A stretch of 64,000 nt of DNA from Salinarimonas ramus (GTDB lineage: Bacteria > Pseudomonadota > Alphaproteobacteria > Rhizobiales > Beijerinckiaceae), in NCBI RefSeq assembly GCF_014645695.1, contig NZ_BMMF01000004.1:193261-257260 (forward strand), read 5' to 3'. Positions within the stretch are counted from its first letter, which is position 1. Every line of letters begins with the position of its first letter. Position numbers and translations under genes: made by a program. Positions 35,279-43,828 of the stretch are shown in pieces. The notes under the pieces are model-generated. The model worked only from the letters and a program-made list of their open reading frames with translations, made no database searches and was not told the origin of the DNA.

Positions 35279-36220
35279 ATGAGCCAGATGCACCAGGTCA
35301 CGCTGCGCGCACCCGTCGAGATCAGCGGAGTGGGCGTCCATTCCGGCGAGAGCGTCTCGGTGACCCTGCATCCCGCCGAACCCGGCCACGGCATCGTCTT
35401 CCTCCGCACCGGCCTCCCCAACGGCATCGACCGCCTGATCGAGGCGCGGCACATCAACGTCTCCGCCACCGAGCTGTGCACCGTCGTCGGGTCCCGCGAG
35501 AGCGGCGCGGTCGCGACGATCGAGCACCTGATGGCGGCCCTCGCCGGCCTCGCGATCGACAACGTGCTCGTCGAGATCGACGGCGCCGAGATGCCGATCC
35601 TCGACGGCTCCGCCGCGCCCTTCGTCGCCGCCATCGAGAGCGTCGGCACCATCGCGCAGGCGGCCCCGCGCCGCATCCTCAAGGTCCGCCGCCCGGTCCG
35701 CGTGGAGAAGGGCGCCTCCTTCGTCGAGCTGCTCCCCGCCGAGAAGGGCCTCAAGCTCGACGTCGAGATCGACTTCGCCGATGCGGCCATCGGCCGCCAG
35801 CGCCGCGTGTGCGACCTCACCCCGGCGACCTTCCGCCGCGAGATCGCGGCCGCGCGCACCTTCGGCTTCATGCGCGACGTCGAGGCGCTCTGGAAGGCGG
35901 GCTTCGCGCTGGGCGCCTCGCTGGAGAACACCGTCGCCGTGGGCGAGGACGGCGTGATCAACCCGGAGGGCCTGCGCTTCGCCGACGAGTTCGCCCGCCA
36001 CAAGCTGCTCGACGCCATCGGCGACCTCGCCCTCGCCGGCTATCCCCTCGCCGCCACCTACCGCGCCCATCGCGGCGGCCACCGCCTCAATTTCGCCGTC
36101 CTGGAAGCCTTGTTCGCCGATCGTGCGAACTACGAGATCGTCGAGGCGGGGACGCGCCGCGAGCCGGTCGAGGCCATCCTGCCGCTGCAGGTGGCGGCCT
36201 TCGGCGGCCGCGCCGGCTGA
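35279..36220 (+). CDS. lpxC: UDP-3-O-acyl-N-acetylglucosamine deacetylase LpxC
   Basis: The 313-residue zinc enzyme performs the committed step of lipid A synthesis. The zinc ligands are visible: His83 in ATIEHLMAAL, and His241 and Asp245 in ADEFARHKLLDAIGD; the general catalyst is His268 in RAHRGGHRLN. The hydrophobic-passage region ARTFGFMRD is also present. GGGAAGAG precedes ATG 35279. It follows ftsZ behind a terminator and precedes bamD, the usual alphaproteobacterial order. Confidence 0.96.
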   Translation: MSQMHQVTLRAPVEISGVGVHSGESVSVTLHPAEPGHGIVFLRTGLPNGIDRLIEARHINVSATELCTVVGSRESGAVATIEHLMAALAGLAIDNVLVEIDGAEMPILDGSAAPFVAAIESVGTIAQAAPRRILKVRRPVRVEKGASFVELLPAEKGLKLDVEIDFADAAIGRQRRVCDLTPATFRREIAAARTFGFMRDVEALWKAGFALGASLENTVAVGEDGVINPEGLRFADEFARHKLLDAIGDLALAGYPLAATYRAHRGGHRLNFAVLEALFADRANYEIVEAGTRREPVEAILPLQVAAFGGRAG

Positions 36221-36365
36221 CACGCTCCCTCCCCGCTCGCGACCACGAGGCGCACGCGCGCGAACCCGCTTTGCGGATCCGCGGGTCTGAGGTAAACAGC
36301 GCGGCAACGAGACGACGGCGCGGCGAAGCGCCTGGACGCGAATCCTTCCGGAGGTTGATCGGGGC

Positions 36366-37265
36366 ATGTCTTTCGCGAATGCGTATCGAGGCGCGAAAGC
36401 GGGCGCCGTCCGTTCCCTCGCCATCGCGGGGCTCGCGCTGACGCTCGCGGGCTGCGAGACCGTCTCGGCCCTCAATCCCTTCGGCGGCGGCGAGACCTAC
36501 GAGCCGGAGATCGTCGAGACCCGCCCGGCCGCGGAGCTCTACAACGAAGGCCTCTCCCTCATCGACCGCGGGCAGTACCAGTCCGCCGCGGATCGGTTCG
36601 AGGAGATCGAGGAAGCCTATCCCTTCAGCGACTTCGCGCGCCGCGCGCTCGTCATGCAGGCCTACGCCCAGTTCGCGGGCGGCGCCTACGACGACAGCAG
36701 CAACACCGCCCAGCGCTACCTGCAGCTCTATCCGGGCCAGGACGACGCGGACTACGCCCAGTACATCCTGGCGATGTCGAACTACAACCAGATTCCCGAC
36801 ATCACCCGCGACCAGACCCAGACGGCCCAGGCGCTGCGCGCCTTCCAGGAGCTGATCGACCGCTATCCGAACTCGGACTACGTCGAGGACGCCCGCGCCA
36901 AGATCGTCTTCGCCCGCGACCAGCTCGCCGGCAAGGAGATGGAGGTCGGCCGCTTCTACCTGGAACGCCGCAACTATACCGGCGCCATCAACCGCTTCCG
37001 CACCGTCGTCGCCGAGTACCAGACCACCCGCCATTCCGAGGAGGCGCTCGCGCGCCTCACCGAAGCCTATATGGCCATGGGCATCGTCGACGAGGCGCAG
37101 ACGGCAGCCGCGGTCCTCGGCCACAACTTCCCCGAATCGCAATGGTATCGCGACAGCTACGCCCTCCTGCAGTCCGGTGGGCTCGAGCCGCGCGAGAACC
37201 GTGATTCCTGGATCAGCCGCGCCTTCCGCGGGTTCACGCGGGCGGTGGTCGGCGTCGGCGGCTGA
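36366..37265 (+). CDS. bamD: Outer membrane assembly lipoprotein BamD
   Basis: The 299-residue product has a lipoprotein signal ending LTLAG-C (Cys30) and tetratricopeptide repeats: AAELYNEGLSLIDRGQYQSAADRFEEIEEAYPFSDFARRALVMQAYAQF, then AFQELIDRYPNSDYVEDARAK and FYLERRNYTGAINRFRTVV. BamD is an essential part of the beta-barrel assembly machine at the outer membrane. CCGGAGG lies about 12 bases before the ATG. recN follows 13 bases after the stop, so the two form an operon. Confidence 0.94.
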   Translation: MSFANAYRGAKAGAVRSLAIAGLALTLAGCETVSALNPFGGGETYEPEIVETRPAAELYNEGLSLIDRGQYQSAADRFEEIEEAYPFSDFARRALVMQAYAQFAGGAYDDSSNTAQRYLQLYPGQDDADYAQYILAMSNYNQIPDITRDQTQTAQALRAFQELIDRYPNSDYVEDARAKIVFARDQLAGKEMEVGRFYLERRNYTGAINRFRTVVAEYQTTRHSEEALARLTEAYMAMGIVDEAQTAAAVLGHNFPESQWYRDSYALLQSGGLEPRENRDSWISRAFRGFTRAVVGVGG

Positions 37266-37278
37266 GCCGGCGCGCCCC

Positions 37279-38952
37279 ATGCTCGTCCAGCTCTCGATCC
37301 GCGACATCGTCCTGATCGACCGGCTCGAGCTCCAGTTCGGAGAGGGATTGTCGGTCCTGACCGGGGAGACCGGGGCGGGCAAGTCGATCCTGCTCGATTC
37401 GGTCTCGCTCGCGCTGGGCGGCCGCGGCGACGGCGCGCTCGTGCGCCACGGCGAGAAGCAGGGCGTCGTCACCGCGATCTTCGACGTGCCCCTCGACCAT
37501 CCCGCCCGCGCCGTCGCGGCGCAGGCGGAGATCGACACCGAAGGCGAGCTGATCCTGCGCCGCGTCCAGATGGCGGACGGGCGCACCCGCGCCTTCATCA
37601 ACGATCAGGCCGCGAGCGTGCAGGTGCTGCGCGCCATCGGCGCGACCCTCGTCGAGATCCACGCCCAGAACGCCGACCGCGCCCTCGTCGACCCGACGAC
37701 CCATCGTGAGATTCTGGACGCCTATGGCGGCCTCTCGCAGGACGTCGCCGTGGTCGCCGCCTGCGCGGAGCGCGTGCGCGACGCCCGTCGCACGCTCGAG
37801 CGCCACCGCGCGCGCATCGAGGCCGCGCGTCGCGAGGCCGACTTCCTGCGCCATGCCGTCGAGGAGCTCGCCGCGCTCGCGCCCAAGCCCGGCGAGGAGG
37901 AGACGCTCGCCGAGCACCGCGCCACGATGATGCAGTCCGAGAAGGTCGCGAGCGACCTGCAGGAGGCGTTCGACGCCGTCGCCGGCAACGCCTCCCCCGT
38001 CGCCGCTCTCTCCGCCGCCGTCCGCCGGCTCGAGCGCCGCGGCGCCCAGGCGCCCGCCCTCGTCGACCCGCCGGTGAAGGCCCTCGACGCCGCCCTCGTC
38101 GCGCTCGACGAGGCGCGCGCCGCGCTGGAGGAGGCGATCCGGGCGGCCGAGTTCGATCCGCACGAGCTCGAGCGGGTGGAGGAGCGGCTCTTCGCGCTTC
38201 GCGCCGCCGCCCGCAAGTACGACGTTCCCGCCGACGAGCTCGCGGCGCTCGCCGAGCGGCAGGCCGCGGACCTCGCCGAGATCGACGCCGGCGAGGAGAC
38301 GCTGCATCGCCTCGAGGCGGCGCTCGCCGAGGCGGACACGGCCTACGTCGCCGCGGCACGGGTGCTCAGCGAGAAGCGCCGCGCGGCGGCTCACGCGCTC
38401 GATCAGGCGGTTCTCGCCGAATTGCCGCCGCTGAAGCTGGAGCGCGCCGCCTTCATCACCGAGATCTCGGTGGACGACGACAGCCGCGACGCCGCCGGCA
38501 TCGACCGCGTCGAGTTCTGGGCCCGCACCAATCCGGGCACGCGGCCGGGCCCGATGATGAAGGTCGCGTCCGGCGGCGAGCTCTCGCGCTTCATGCTGGC
38601 GCTCAAGGTCGTCCTCGCCGATCGCGGCTCGGCGCCGACCCTCGTCTTCGACGAGATCGACACCGGCGTCGGCGGCGCGGTGGCGGACGCCATCGGCCAG
38701 CGCCTCGCGCGCCTGTCGCAGCGCGTGCAGGTCATGGCCGTGACGCACGCGCCCCAGGTCGCCGCCCGCGCCGGCGCGCACTACCTCATCTCGAAGGAGC
38801 CCGTGGACGGCTCGGACCGGGTCGCGACCCGCGTCACCCCGCTGCGCGAGGCGCCGCGGCGCGACGAGATCGCCCGCATGCTCGCCGGCGCCACCATCAC
38901 CGACGAAGCCCGCGCCGCCGCGCGCAAGCTCTTGGAAGCGGCGGTGCGGTGA
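37279..38952 (+). CDS. recN: DNA repair protein RecN
   Basis: The 557-residue SMC-like ATPase has Walker A GETGAGKS at residues 29-36, QNADRALVDP, a long coiled-coil middle, the ABC signature ASGGELSRFMLALKVVL, and TLVFDEIDTGVGGAVADAIGQRL with VMAVTHAPQVAA. It holds DNA ends during double-strand break repair. It directly follows bamD on the same strand, the common order in alphaproteobacteria. I start at ATG 37279 (MLVQLSIRDIVLIDRL), the conserved N-terminus. Confidence 0.95.
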   Translation: MLVQLSIRDIVLIDRLELQFGEGLSVLTGETGAGKSILLDSVSLALGGRGDGALVRHGEKQGVVTAIFDVPLDHPARAVAAQAEIDTEGELILRRVQMADGRTRAFINDQAASVQVLRAIGATLVEIHAQNADRALVDPTTHREILDAYGGLSQDVAVVAACAERVRDARRTLERHRARIEAARREADFLRHAVEELAALAPKPGEEETLAEHRATMMQSEKVASDLQEAFDAVAGNASPVAALSAAVRRLERRGAQAPALVDPPVKALDAALVALDEARAALEEAIRAAEFDPHELERVEERLFALRAAARKYDVPADELAALAERQAADLAEIDAGEETLHRLEAALAEADTAYVAAARVLSEKRRAAAHALDQAVLAELPPLKLERAAFITEISVDDDSRDAAGIDRVEFWARTNPGTRPGPMMKVASGGELSRFMLALKVVLADRGSAPTLVFDEIDTGVGGAVADAIGQRLARLSQRVQVMAVTHAPQVAARAGAHYLISKEPVDGSDRVATRVTPLREAPRRDEIARMLAGATITDEARAAARKLLEAAVR

Positions 38953-38953
38953 A

Positions 38954-38973
38954 GGCGGGCCGCCGGGCCCGCC
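38954..38973. terminator. Hairpin between recN and the convergent gene
   Basis: An 8-bp stem GGCGGGCC / GGCCCGCC with a GCCG loop sits directly after the recN stop in a 37-base gap. No T-run follows. Confidence 0.45.
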
Positions 38974-38989
38974 ACGCCCGCCGCCTCAG

Positions 38990-39646
38990 TCACTCCAGCT
39001 CGAACAGCTCCAGCCCCGCGCGCATGGCGATCATGCCGGCACGCTCCAGCGCGCGGGCGTCTCCCCGCGCCAGCGCTTGGCAGACGAGCGCCGACGCGCG
39101 TCGTCGCGCCGCGTCGCGGGTCGCAGGCTCGCGCGCGTCGAGCCTCTCCACCGAGGCCGCAGCGATGGCGTCCATCAGCTCGGCCAGGAGCCGCAGCGCG
39201 CAGGCCGCCTGCGGGTCGCGCGCGGCGAGCCGCTCTTCCGCCTGGCGGACGAGGTCGCCGACGCCGATCGCCGTACGGGTGATCTCCGCGAGACCTTCGA
39301 TCGTGTCCACCGCCGAGACGAGCCCGGCCGCGGAGACCCCGGCGAGCGACCCCGGGACGGGCTGCGGCAGCCCGGGCGTCGTGCCGGCTCCAGGCCCCGG
39401 CAGGCTGCCGTCGAGCCAAAGCCGCGCTTCGTAGCGGGCACGACAGGCCTCGCTCTCGTGCGCGTCCTCGGAGAGGATCGCGCGGGCCGCGTCGTCCGCC
39501 CGGCGCCAGGCGTCGGCGAGCGTCGCCTCGTCGCCGACGTCGGGCGTATGAGCCGCGACCCGCTCGCGCGCCTGCGCCTCCCCGGCGGCCTCGCGCAAGG
39601 CCTTCAGAAGCTCTGCCTTGGAGATTTCGGGAGTGCTCGGAGCCAT
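38990..39646 (-). CDS. Uncharacterised Ala-rich helical protein
   Basis: The 218-residue product has no domain I recognise. It is predicted mostly helical and Ala/Arg/Glu-rich: ISKAELLKALREAAGEAQARERVA at the N-terminus, a Gly/Pro-rich middle (GSLPGPGAGTTPGLPQPVPG) and AACALRLLAELMDAIAAASVERLDAREPATRDAARRR near the end. It has no signal peptide or membrane span. It lies 90 bases downstream of the luxR-type gene on the same strand and may share a transcript. The opposite-strand frame is longer but has the look of a GC-driven shadow. Confidence 0.55.
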   Translation of the reverse strand: MAPSTPEISKAELLKALREAAGEAQARERVAAHTPDVGDEATLADAWRRADDAARAILSEDAHESEACRARYEARLWLDGSLPGPGAGTTPGLPQPVPGSLAGVSAAGLVSAVDTIEGLAEITRTAIGVGDLVRQAEERLAARDPQAACALRLLAELMDAIAAASVERLDAREPATRDAARRRASALVCQALARGDARALERAGMIAMRAGLELFELE

Positions 39647-39736
39647 GGTCTTCCGTGTCTGCGTCCTTCCGCGTGCGCGCGGCCCGGCACGCTAGGGGAA
39701 GCTACGGATAACGATCAGTCCGGGTTTCCGTACTCC

Positions 39737-40510
39737 TCAACGGATGATGCCCCGCCGGATGGCCTCGGCCACCGCGTGGGTTCGGTTGCGCGCACCGAGC
39801 TTGCGGCGTGCGGCGCGCATGTGCTTCTCGACGCCGTGCGTGGAGATCGTCATCAGGTCACCGATCTCGTCCTCCGTGCGGCCCTCCGCCGCCCATTGCA
39901 GCGCCTCGAGCTCGCGTGGCGACAGCCGCACCACCTCCTCGACCTCCGCGTCCAGCACCGGCGCGGAGGCCTGTGCGTTGCGCAGCTTCTGCGAGTGAGC
40001 GACGGAATAGGTGGCGAGGAGCGCCAGCGTGCCGCGGGTCTCCGGTGCGACCTCGACCTGCGCTCCGGCGAAGGACACGCCGGCGAGGCGCCCGTCGAGC
40101 GTCGTCAAAGGGACCGTGAGCCCGTGGCGAAGGCCGAAATCGCCGGCCTCGTCCATCACGCGCTGCGCCGCCCAGTCCTGGACGCACAGCGGCGTCAGCT
40201 CGCTCCACAGGAACGGTCGGCTCTGCTCGCGGACACGCCGGATCGCGGGGTCCGTGAAGAGGTAGCCGCGGCCGAAATAGCGGCGCACCCATCCCTCGGG
40301 CCAGTCCGAGACCAGAACGTTCTCGATCTGCTCCGTGCGAGAGGCACCGGGCGCCGGCAGCGTCCCGGCGAGAACGCGCTCGAAGCCCCAGCGGCGAGCG
40401 ACGCCGATGAGCGCGTCACGCAGCTCGGCTTCCGTCCGAGCCCTGTCGATCGCCGCCACGTCGGCGAGCGTACGGTCGAGCGGGTTGTTGCGCACGCGCG
40501 GGTCCTCCAT
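39737..40510 (-). CDS. LuxR family regulator with autoinducer-binding domain (unlinked to luxI)
   Basis: The 257-residue product has an N-terminal acyl-homoserine-lactone-binding-type domain (DWPEGWVRRYFGRGYLFTDPAIRRV with the Trp, Tyr and Asp-Pro of the pocket, FLWSEL, GLRHGLTVPL) and a C-terminal LuxR helix-turn-helix (LSPRELEALQWAAEGRTEDEIGDLMTISTHGVEKHMRAARRKL). No luxI synthase gene is in the window, so it looks like a LuxR solo. It follows phnN by 37 bases on the same strand, so it might be expressed with the phn operon. The ligand is unknown. Confidence 0.85.
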   Translation of the reverse strand: MEDPRVRNNPLDRTLADVAAIDRARTEAELRDALIGVARRWGFERVLAGTLPAPGASRTEQIENVLVSDWPEGWVRRYFGRGYLFTDPAIRRVREQSRPFLWSELTPLCVQDWAAQRVMDEAGDFGLRHGLTVPLTTLDGRLAGVSFAGAQVEVAPETRGTLALLATYSVAHSQKLRNAQASAPVLDAEVEEVVRLSPRELEALQWAAEGRTEDEIGDLMTISTHGVEKHMRAARRKLGARNRTHAVAEAIRRGIIR

Positions 40511-40547
40511 CGGAGATGGTGGCGCAAGGCGTGCGCGGAAGCAAGCC

Positions 40548-41153
40548 TCACTGTCGTGCGCCGACCTCTTCGAGAGCGCCCGCGACGCCCCGCGTCCCGA
40601 TCCCGCGCAACGCCGCGACGAGAGCCGCGATACCCTCCTCCGGCGAGCGGTCGTTGACGATGGTCACGTCCGCCTCGATCGGCGCGAGGCCGTCGGAGCG
40701 GGCGAGGCGGGCCTGCGCGTCCTCGTCGCGCCCCCGCGCGGCGATGCGCGCTGCGAGCACCTCCCGCGGCGCCGTGACCTCCACGACGACGACCCCCGGC
40801 AGCGCCGCGCGCGCCGCCTCCACCCGCGAGCGCGAGCCGTTGACGACGCACACCGCGCCGTCCTCCACCGCCTGCGTCACTTTGCGCGGGATGGCGTAGC
40901 CGAGCCCGTGCGCGCGCCACCACAGCGCGAAGCGGCCGGTCGCGACGCCCTCGTCGAAATCGGCCTGCGAGATCGTGTCGTGCGCTTCGTGCGCGCTCAC
41001 AGGCCGCGTCACCAGGCGATGCGGGAAGCGGATGCGCTCGTCTCCCGCGAGCGCCGCCCGCGCGCCGTCGATCAGCGTGTCCTTGCCGACGCCGCTGGGG
41101 CCGACGACGAGGACGAGGGCGCCCGGCCCGCTCCGGTCTGCCGCCCCGCTCAC
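40548..41153 (-). CDS. phnN: Ribose 1,5-bisphosphate phosphokinase PhnN
   Basis: The 201-residue kinase resembles guanylate kinase: Walker A GPSGVGKD, then RLVTRPVSAHEAHDTIS and FALWWRAHGLGYAIPR, which mark PhnN. It converts ribose 1,5-bisphosphate from the C-P lyase route into PRPP. Its start overlaps the phnM stop by 4 bases, so it is the last core gene of the phn operon. Confidence 0.93.
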   Translation of the reverse strand: MSGAADRSGPGALVLVVGPSGVGKDTLIDGARAALAGDERIRFPHRLVTRPVSAHEAHDTISQADFDEGVATGRFALWWRAHGLGYAIPRKVTQAVEDGAVCVVNGSRSRVEAARAALPGVVVVEVTAPREVLAARIAARGRDEDAQARLARSDGLAPIEADVTIVNDRSPEEGIAALVAALRGIGTRGVAGALEEVGARQ

Positions 41154-42304
41154 GCCACCCGCTCCCCTTCGCGCCAGACCTGGCGCACGACCGGCGTCTC
41201 GCCAGCGATGCGCACGCGCACGAGATCGGCGCGCAGCCCCTTCGCGATCGCGCCGCGATCGCCGAGCCCCGTGGCGCGGGCCGGGTTGAGCGTCACGGTG
41301 CGGATCGCCTGCGGGAGCGAGATCGATTCGACCCGCTCCGGCAGGCGGAACGCCGCCATCAGCAGGCTCGCCGGCACGTAGTCCGAGGAAAGGATGTCGA
41401 GGAGCCCCTCCTGCGCCAGGGTCTGGGCGGCGACGTTGCCGGAATGCGAGCCACCGCGAATGAGGTTCGGCGCGCCCATCATCACGGTGATGCCGCGCGC
41501 GCGGCAGGCCTGCGCGGCCTCCACCGTCGTGGGAAACTCCGCCAGCGACACGCCCGCTTCGTACGAAGCGTCGACGTCCTCGCGGGTGGTGTCGTCGTGG
41601 CTCGCCATGGGAATGCCGCGCGCCTGCGCCATGGCGACGAGGGCGGGCCGGTTCGCCGCCACCGCGGCGGCGTTGCGCGCGACGCGCCGGGCGACGAGCG
41701 CCTCCGTCTCCTCGCGGCTCTTGTCGTTCTTGCCGCTGTAATAGACGAAGTACTTCTCGAGATCGCGGAACTGGCGCTGCCCCGGCGTGTGGTCCATCAG
41801 AGACAGCAGGCCCACCGGGAACACGGCCGCGAAGTTCTCCACCGATTCGAGGATGTCCGGCGAGGGGATCTCGCAGCGCAGATGCGTGTAGTGCTCGGCC
41901 CGGAAGAGCTTGTGGCGGCGCGCCTCGTCGAGCGCCTCGGCAATGGTGAAGAGCTCGCCGCCCAGGCTCGGCGCGTCGAGATCCGTGCCCGCCCGCAGCG
42001 AATCGAAGACCGTCGTGATGCCCGAGGTGACGATCTGCGCGTCGTAGGCGAGCACGGCGCCCAGCGGATGCCAGCGCACCTTCGGGCGCGGGGCGTAATG
42101 GCTCTCGAGATGGTCCGTGTGCAGCTCGACGAGCCCGGGGATCAGCATGTCCCCGCCCATGTCGAAGCCCGTCTCGGGCGCGCGCCCCTCCCCCACCTCG
42201 GCGATCGTGCCGTTCTCCACGGCGACGAAGCCGCGGATGACCGCGTCCGGCAAGACGATCTCGGCGTTCTCGATGACGTAGCTCTTCGGGCTGTCGGTGT
42301 GCAT
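41150..42304 (-). CDS. phnM: Alpha-D-ribose 1-methylphosphonate 5-triphosphate diphosphatase PhnM
   Basis: The 384-residue amidohydrolase-fold enzyme removes diphosphate from the phosphonate-ribose triphosphate made by PhnGHIL. Metal-ligand motifs include LVELHTDHLESHYAPRP near residues 57-73, MDHTPGQRQF, and the later MASHDDTTREDVDASY, as well as SSDYVPASLLMAAF near the C-terminus. It lies between phnL and phnN in the operon, overlapping phnN by 4 bases. Confidence 0.95.
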   Translation of the reverse strand: MHTDSPKSYVIENAEIVLPDAVIRGFVAVENGTIAEVGEGRAPETGFDMGGDMLIPGLVELHTDHLESHYAPRPKVRWHPLGAVLAYDAQIVTSGITTVFDSLRAGTDLDAPSLGGELFTIAEALDEARRHKLFRAEHYTHLRCEIPSPDILESVENFAAVFPVGLLSLMDHTPGQRQFRDLEKYFVYYSGKNDKSREETEALVARRVARNAAAVAANRPALVAMAQARGIPMASHDDTTREDVDASYEAGVSLAEFPTTVEAAQACRARGITVMMGAPNLIRGGSHSGNVAAQTLAQEGLLDILSSDYVPASLLMAAFRLPERVESISLPQAIRTVTLNPARATGLGDRGAIAKGLRADLVRVRIAGETPVVRQVWREGERVA

Positions 42305-42327
42305 CTCTCGGGCTCTCGGGCGGTGGC

Positions 42328-43038
42328 TCAGGCGGCGTGTCTAGACTTGAAGCGTGTCACGTCGACGACGCGGGTCGCGACCGCGTCGCGCACGTCGGCA
42401 TCGTGGAAGATGCCGACCAGCGCACAGCCCGCCTCCCGCTTCTCGCGGATCAGCTCTATCACGACGGCGCGATTCGCGGCGTCGAGGGATGCGGTCGGCT
42501 CGTCGAGGAGGAGCACGGTGCGCGGCGCGATGAGCCCGCGTGCGATGTTCACGCGCTGCTGCTCGCCGCCCGAGAAGGTCGCGGGCGGCAAGTCCCAGAG
42601 CCGCTCGGGCAGGTTCAGGAGCGCGAGGAGGTCGCGGGCGCGGGTGTCCGCGCGCGCGGCGTCGAGGCCGCCCTCGCGACCTTCCGCCGCGATCACCTCG
42701 CGCGCGCCCACCCGGGGGATCACGCGCAGGAACTGGCTGACGTAGCCCATGGTCGTGCGCCGCAGCCGCATCACCTCCCGCGGTGAGGCGCTCGCGACGT
42801 CGACCATCTCGCCGTCGGCCGAGCGCACGCGGATCGCGCCCGCGTCGCAGCGGTAATTGCCGTAGATCATCTTCAGCAGCGAGGACTTGCCCGCCCCCGA
42901 CGGCCCGCCGAGGACGACGCACTCGCCGGCTTCCACCGCGAAGGTCACGTCCTCGACGACGTCGAGCCGCGTGCCCTCGCGCAGATGCAGGGTGAAGGTC
43001 TTGGAGACGCGCTCCAGGGAGACGAGGTCTTCTCTCAT
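42328..43038 (-). CDS. phnL: C-P lyase ABC-type protein PhnL
   Basis: The 236-residue ATPase has Walker A GGPSGAGKS, signature FSGGEQQRVNIARGL and Walker B VLLLDEPTASLD. PhnL is required with PhnGHI for making alpha-D-ribose 1-phosphonate triphosphate, and is not a transporter subunit. The family-specific LEVSKTF-like opening is LERVSKTFTLHLREG here. Gaps of 23 bases to phnM and 13 to phnK keep it within the operon. Confidence 0.93.
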   Translation of the reverse strand: MREDLVSLERVSKTFTLHLREGTRLDVVEDVTFAVEAGECVVLGGPSGAGKSSLLKMIYGNYRCDAGAIRVRSADGEMVDVASASPREVMRLRRTTMGYVSQFLRVIPRVGAREVIAAEGREGGLDAARADTRARDLLALLNLPERLWDLPPATFSGGEQQRVNIARGLIAPRTVLLLDEPTASLDAANRAVVIELIREKREAGCALVGIFHDADVRDAVATRVVDVTRFKSRHAA

Positions 43039-43051
43039 GTCGGGCCCCTCC

Positions 43052-43828
43052 TCACGCCGCCAGCACGGACGAGACGAGCAATTGCGTGTAGGGCTCGTGC
43101 GGATCGTCGAGCACCTGGTCGGTGAGCCCCGTCTCGATCACGCGGCCGTGGCGCATGACCATGATCCGGTGCGACAGGAGCCGCGCCACGGCGAGATCGT
43201 GCGTCACGATGATCACGGCGAGGCCGAGCTCCGCGACGAGGCCGCGGATCAGGTCGAGGAGGCGCGCCTGCACCGACACGTCGAGGCCCGACGTCGGCTC
43301 GTCCATGAGGACGAGGCGGGGATGGGTGACGAGGTTGCGGGCGATCTGCAGGCGCTGGCGCATGCCGCCCGAGAACGTCGTCGGCTTGTCGTCGATGCGC
43401 GCGACGTCGATCTCCACCCGCGCGAGCCAGTCCTCGGCGCTGGCGCGGATCTTCCCGTAATGGCGCTGCCCCACCGCCATCAGCCGCTCGCCGACGTTCC
43501 CGCCGGCGGAAACGCGCATGCGCAGGCCCTGCGCCGCGTCCTGGCGGATGAAGCCCCAATCGGTGCGCATCAGCACCCGGCGGCGCGCCTCGTCGAGGTC
43601 GAACAGGCTCTCCACCGCGCCGTCGCGCATGCGGTAGGACACGGCGCCGTCGCTGGGCTCCATCTCGGTGGAGAGCACCGAGAGCAGCGTCGACTTGCCC
43701 GAGCCCGATTCGCCCACGATCGCGAGGACCTCGCCGGGGAAGAGATCGAAGGACACGTCCGCGCAGCCGACATGCGGGCCGTAGAGCTTGGTGAGGCCGC
43801 GGGCCTCGAGGAGGGCGCCCTCACGCAT
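43052..43828 (-). CDS. phnK: C-P lyase ABC-type protein PhnK
   Basis: The 258-residue ATPase has Walker A GESGSGKS, signature FSGGMRQRLQIARNL and Walker B VLMDEPTSGLD. PhnK binds the PhnGHIJ core and drives conformational change during lyase turnover. The 8-base overlap with phnJ suggests coupled translation. Confidence 0.94.
   Translation of the reverse strand: MREGALLEARGLTKLYGPHVGCADVSFDLFPGEVLAIVGESGSGKSTLLSVLSTEMEPSDGAVSYRMRDGAVESLFDLDEARRRVLMRTDWGFIRQDAAQGLRMRVSAGGNVGERLMAVGQRHYGKIRASAEDWLARVEIDVARIDDKPTTFSGGMRQRLQIARNLVTHPRLVLMDEPTSGLDVSVQARLLDLIRGLVAELGLAVIIVTHDLAVARLLSHRIMVMRHGRVIETGLTDQVLDDPHEPYTQLLVSSVLAA

Noticed and set aside
39647-39736. lux box near the LuxR-type gene
   Set aside because: There is an imperfect ACGGA...TCCGT dyad near 39712-39740, but it does not resemble a lux box.
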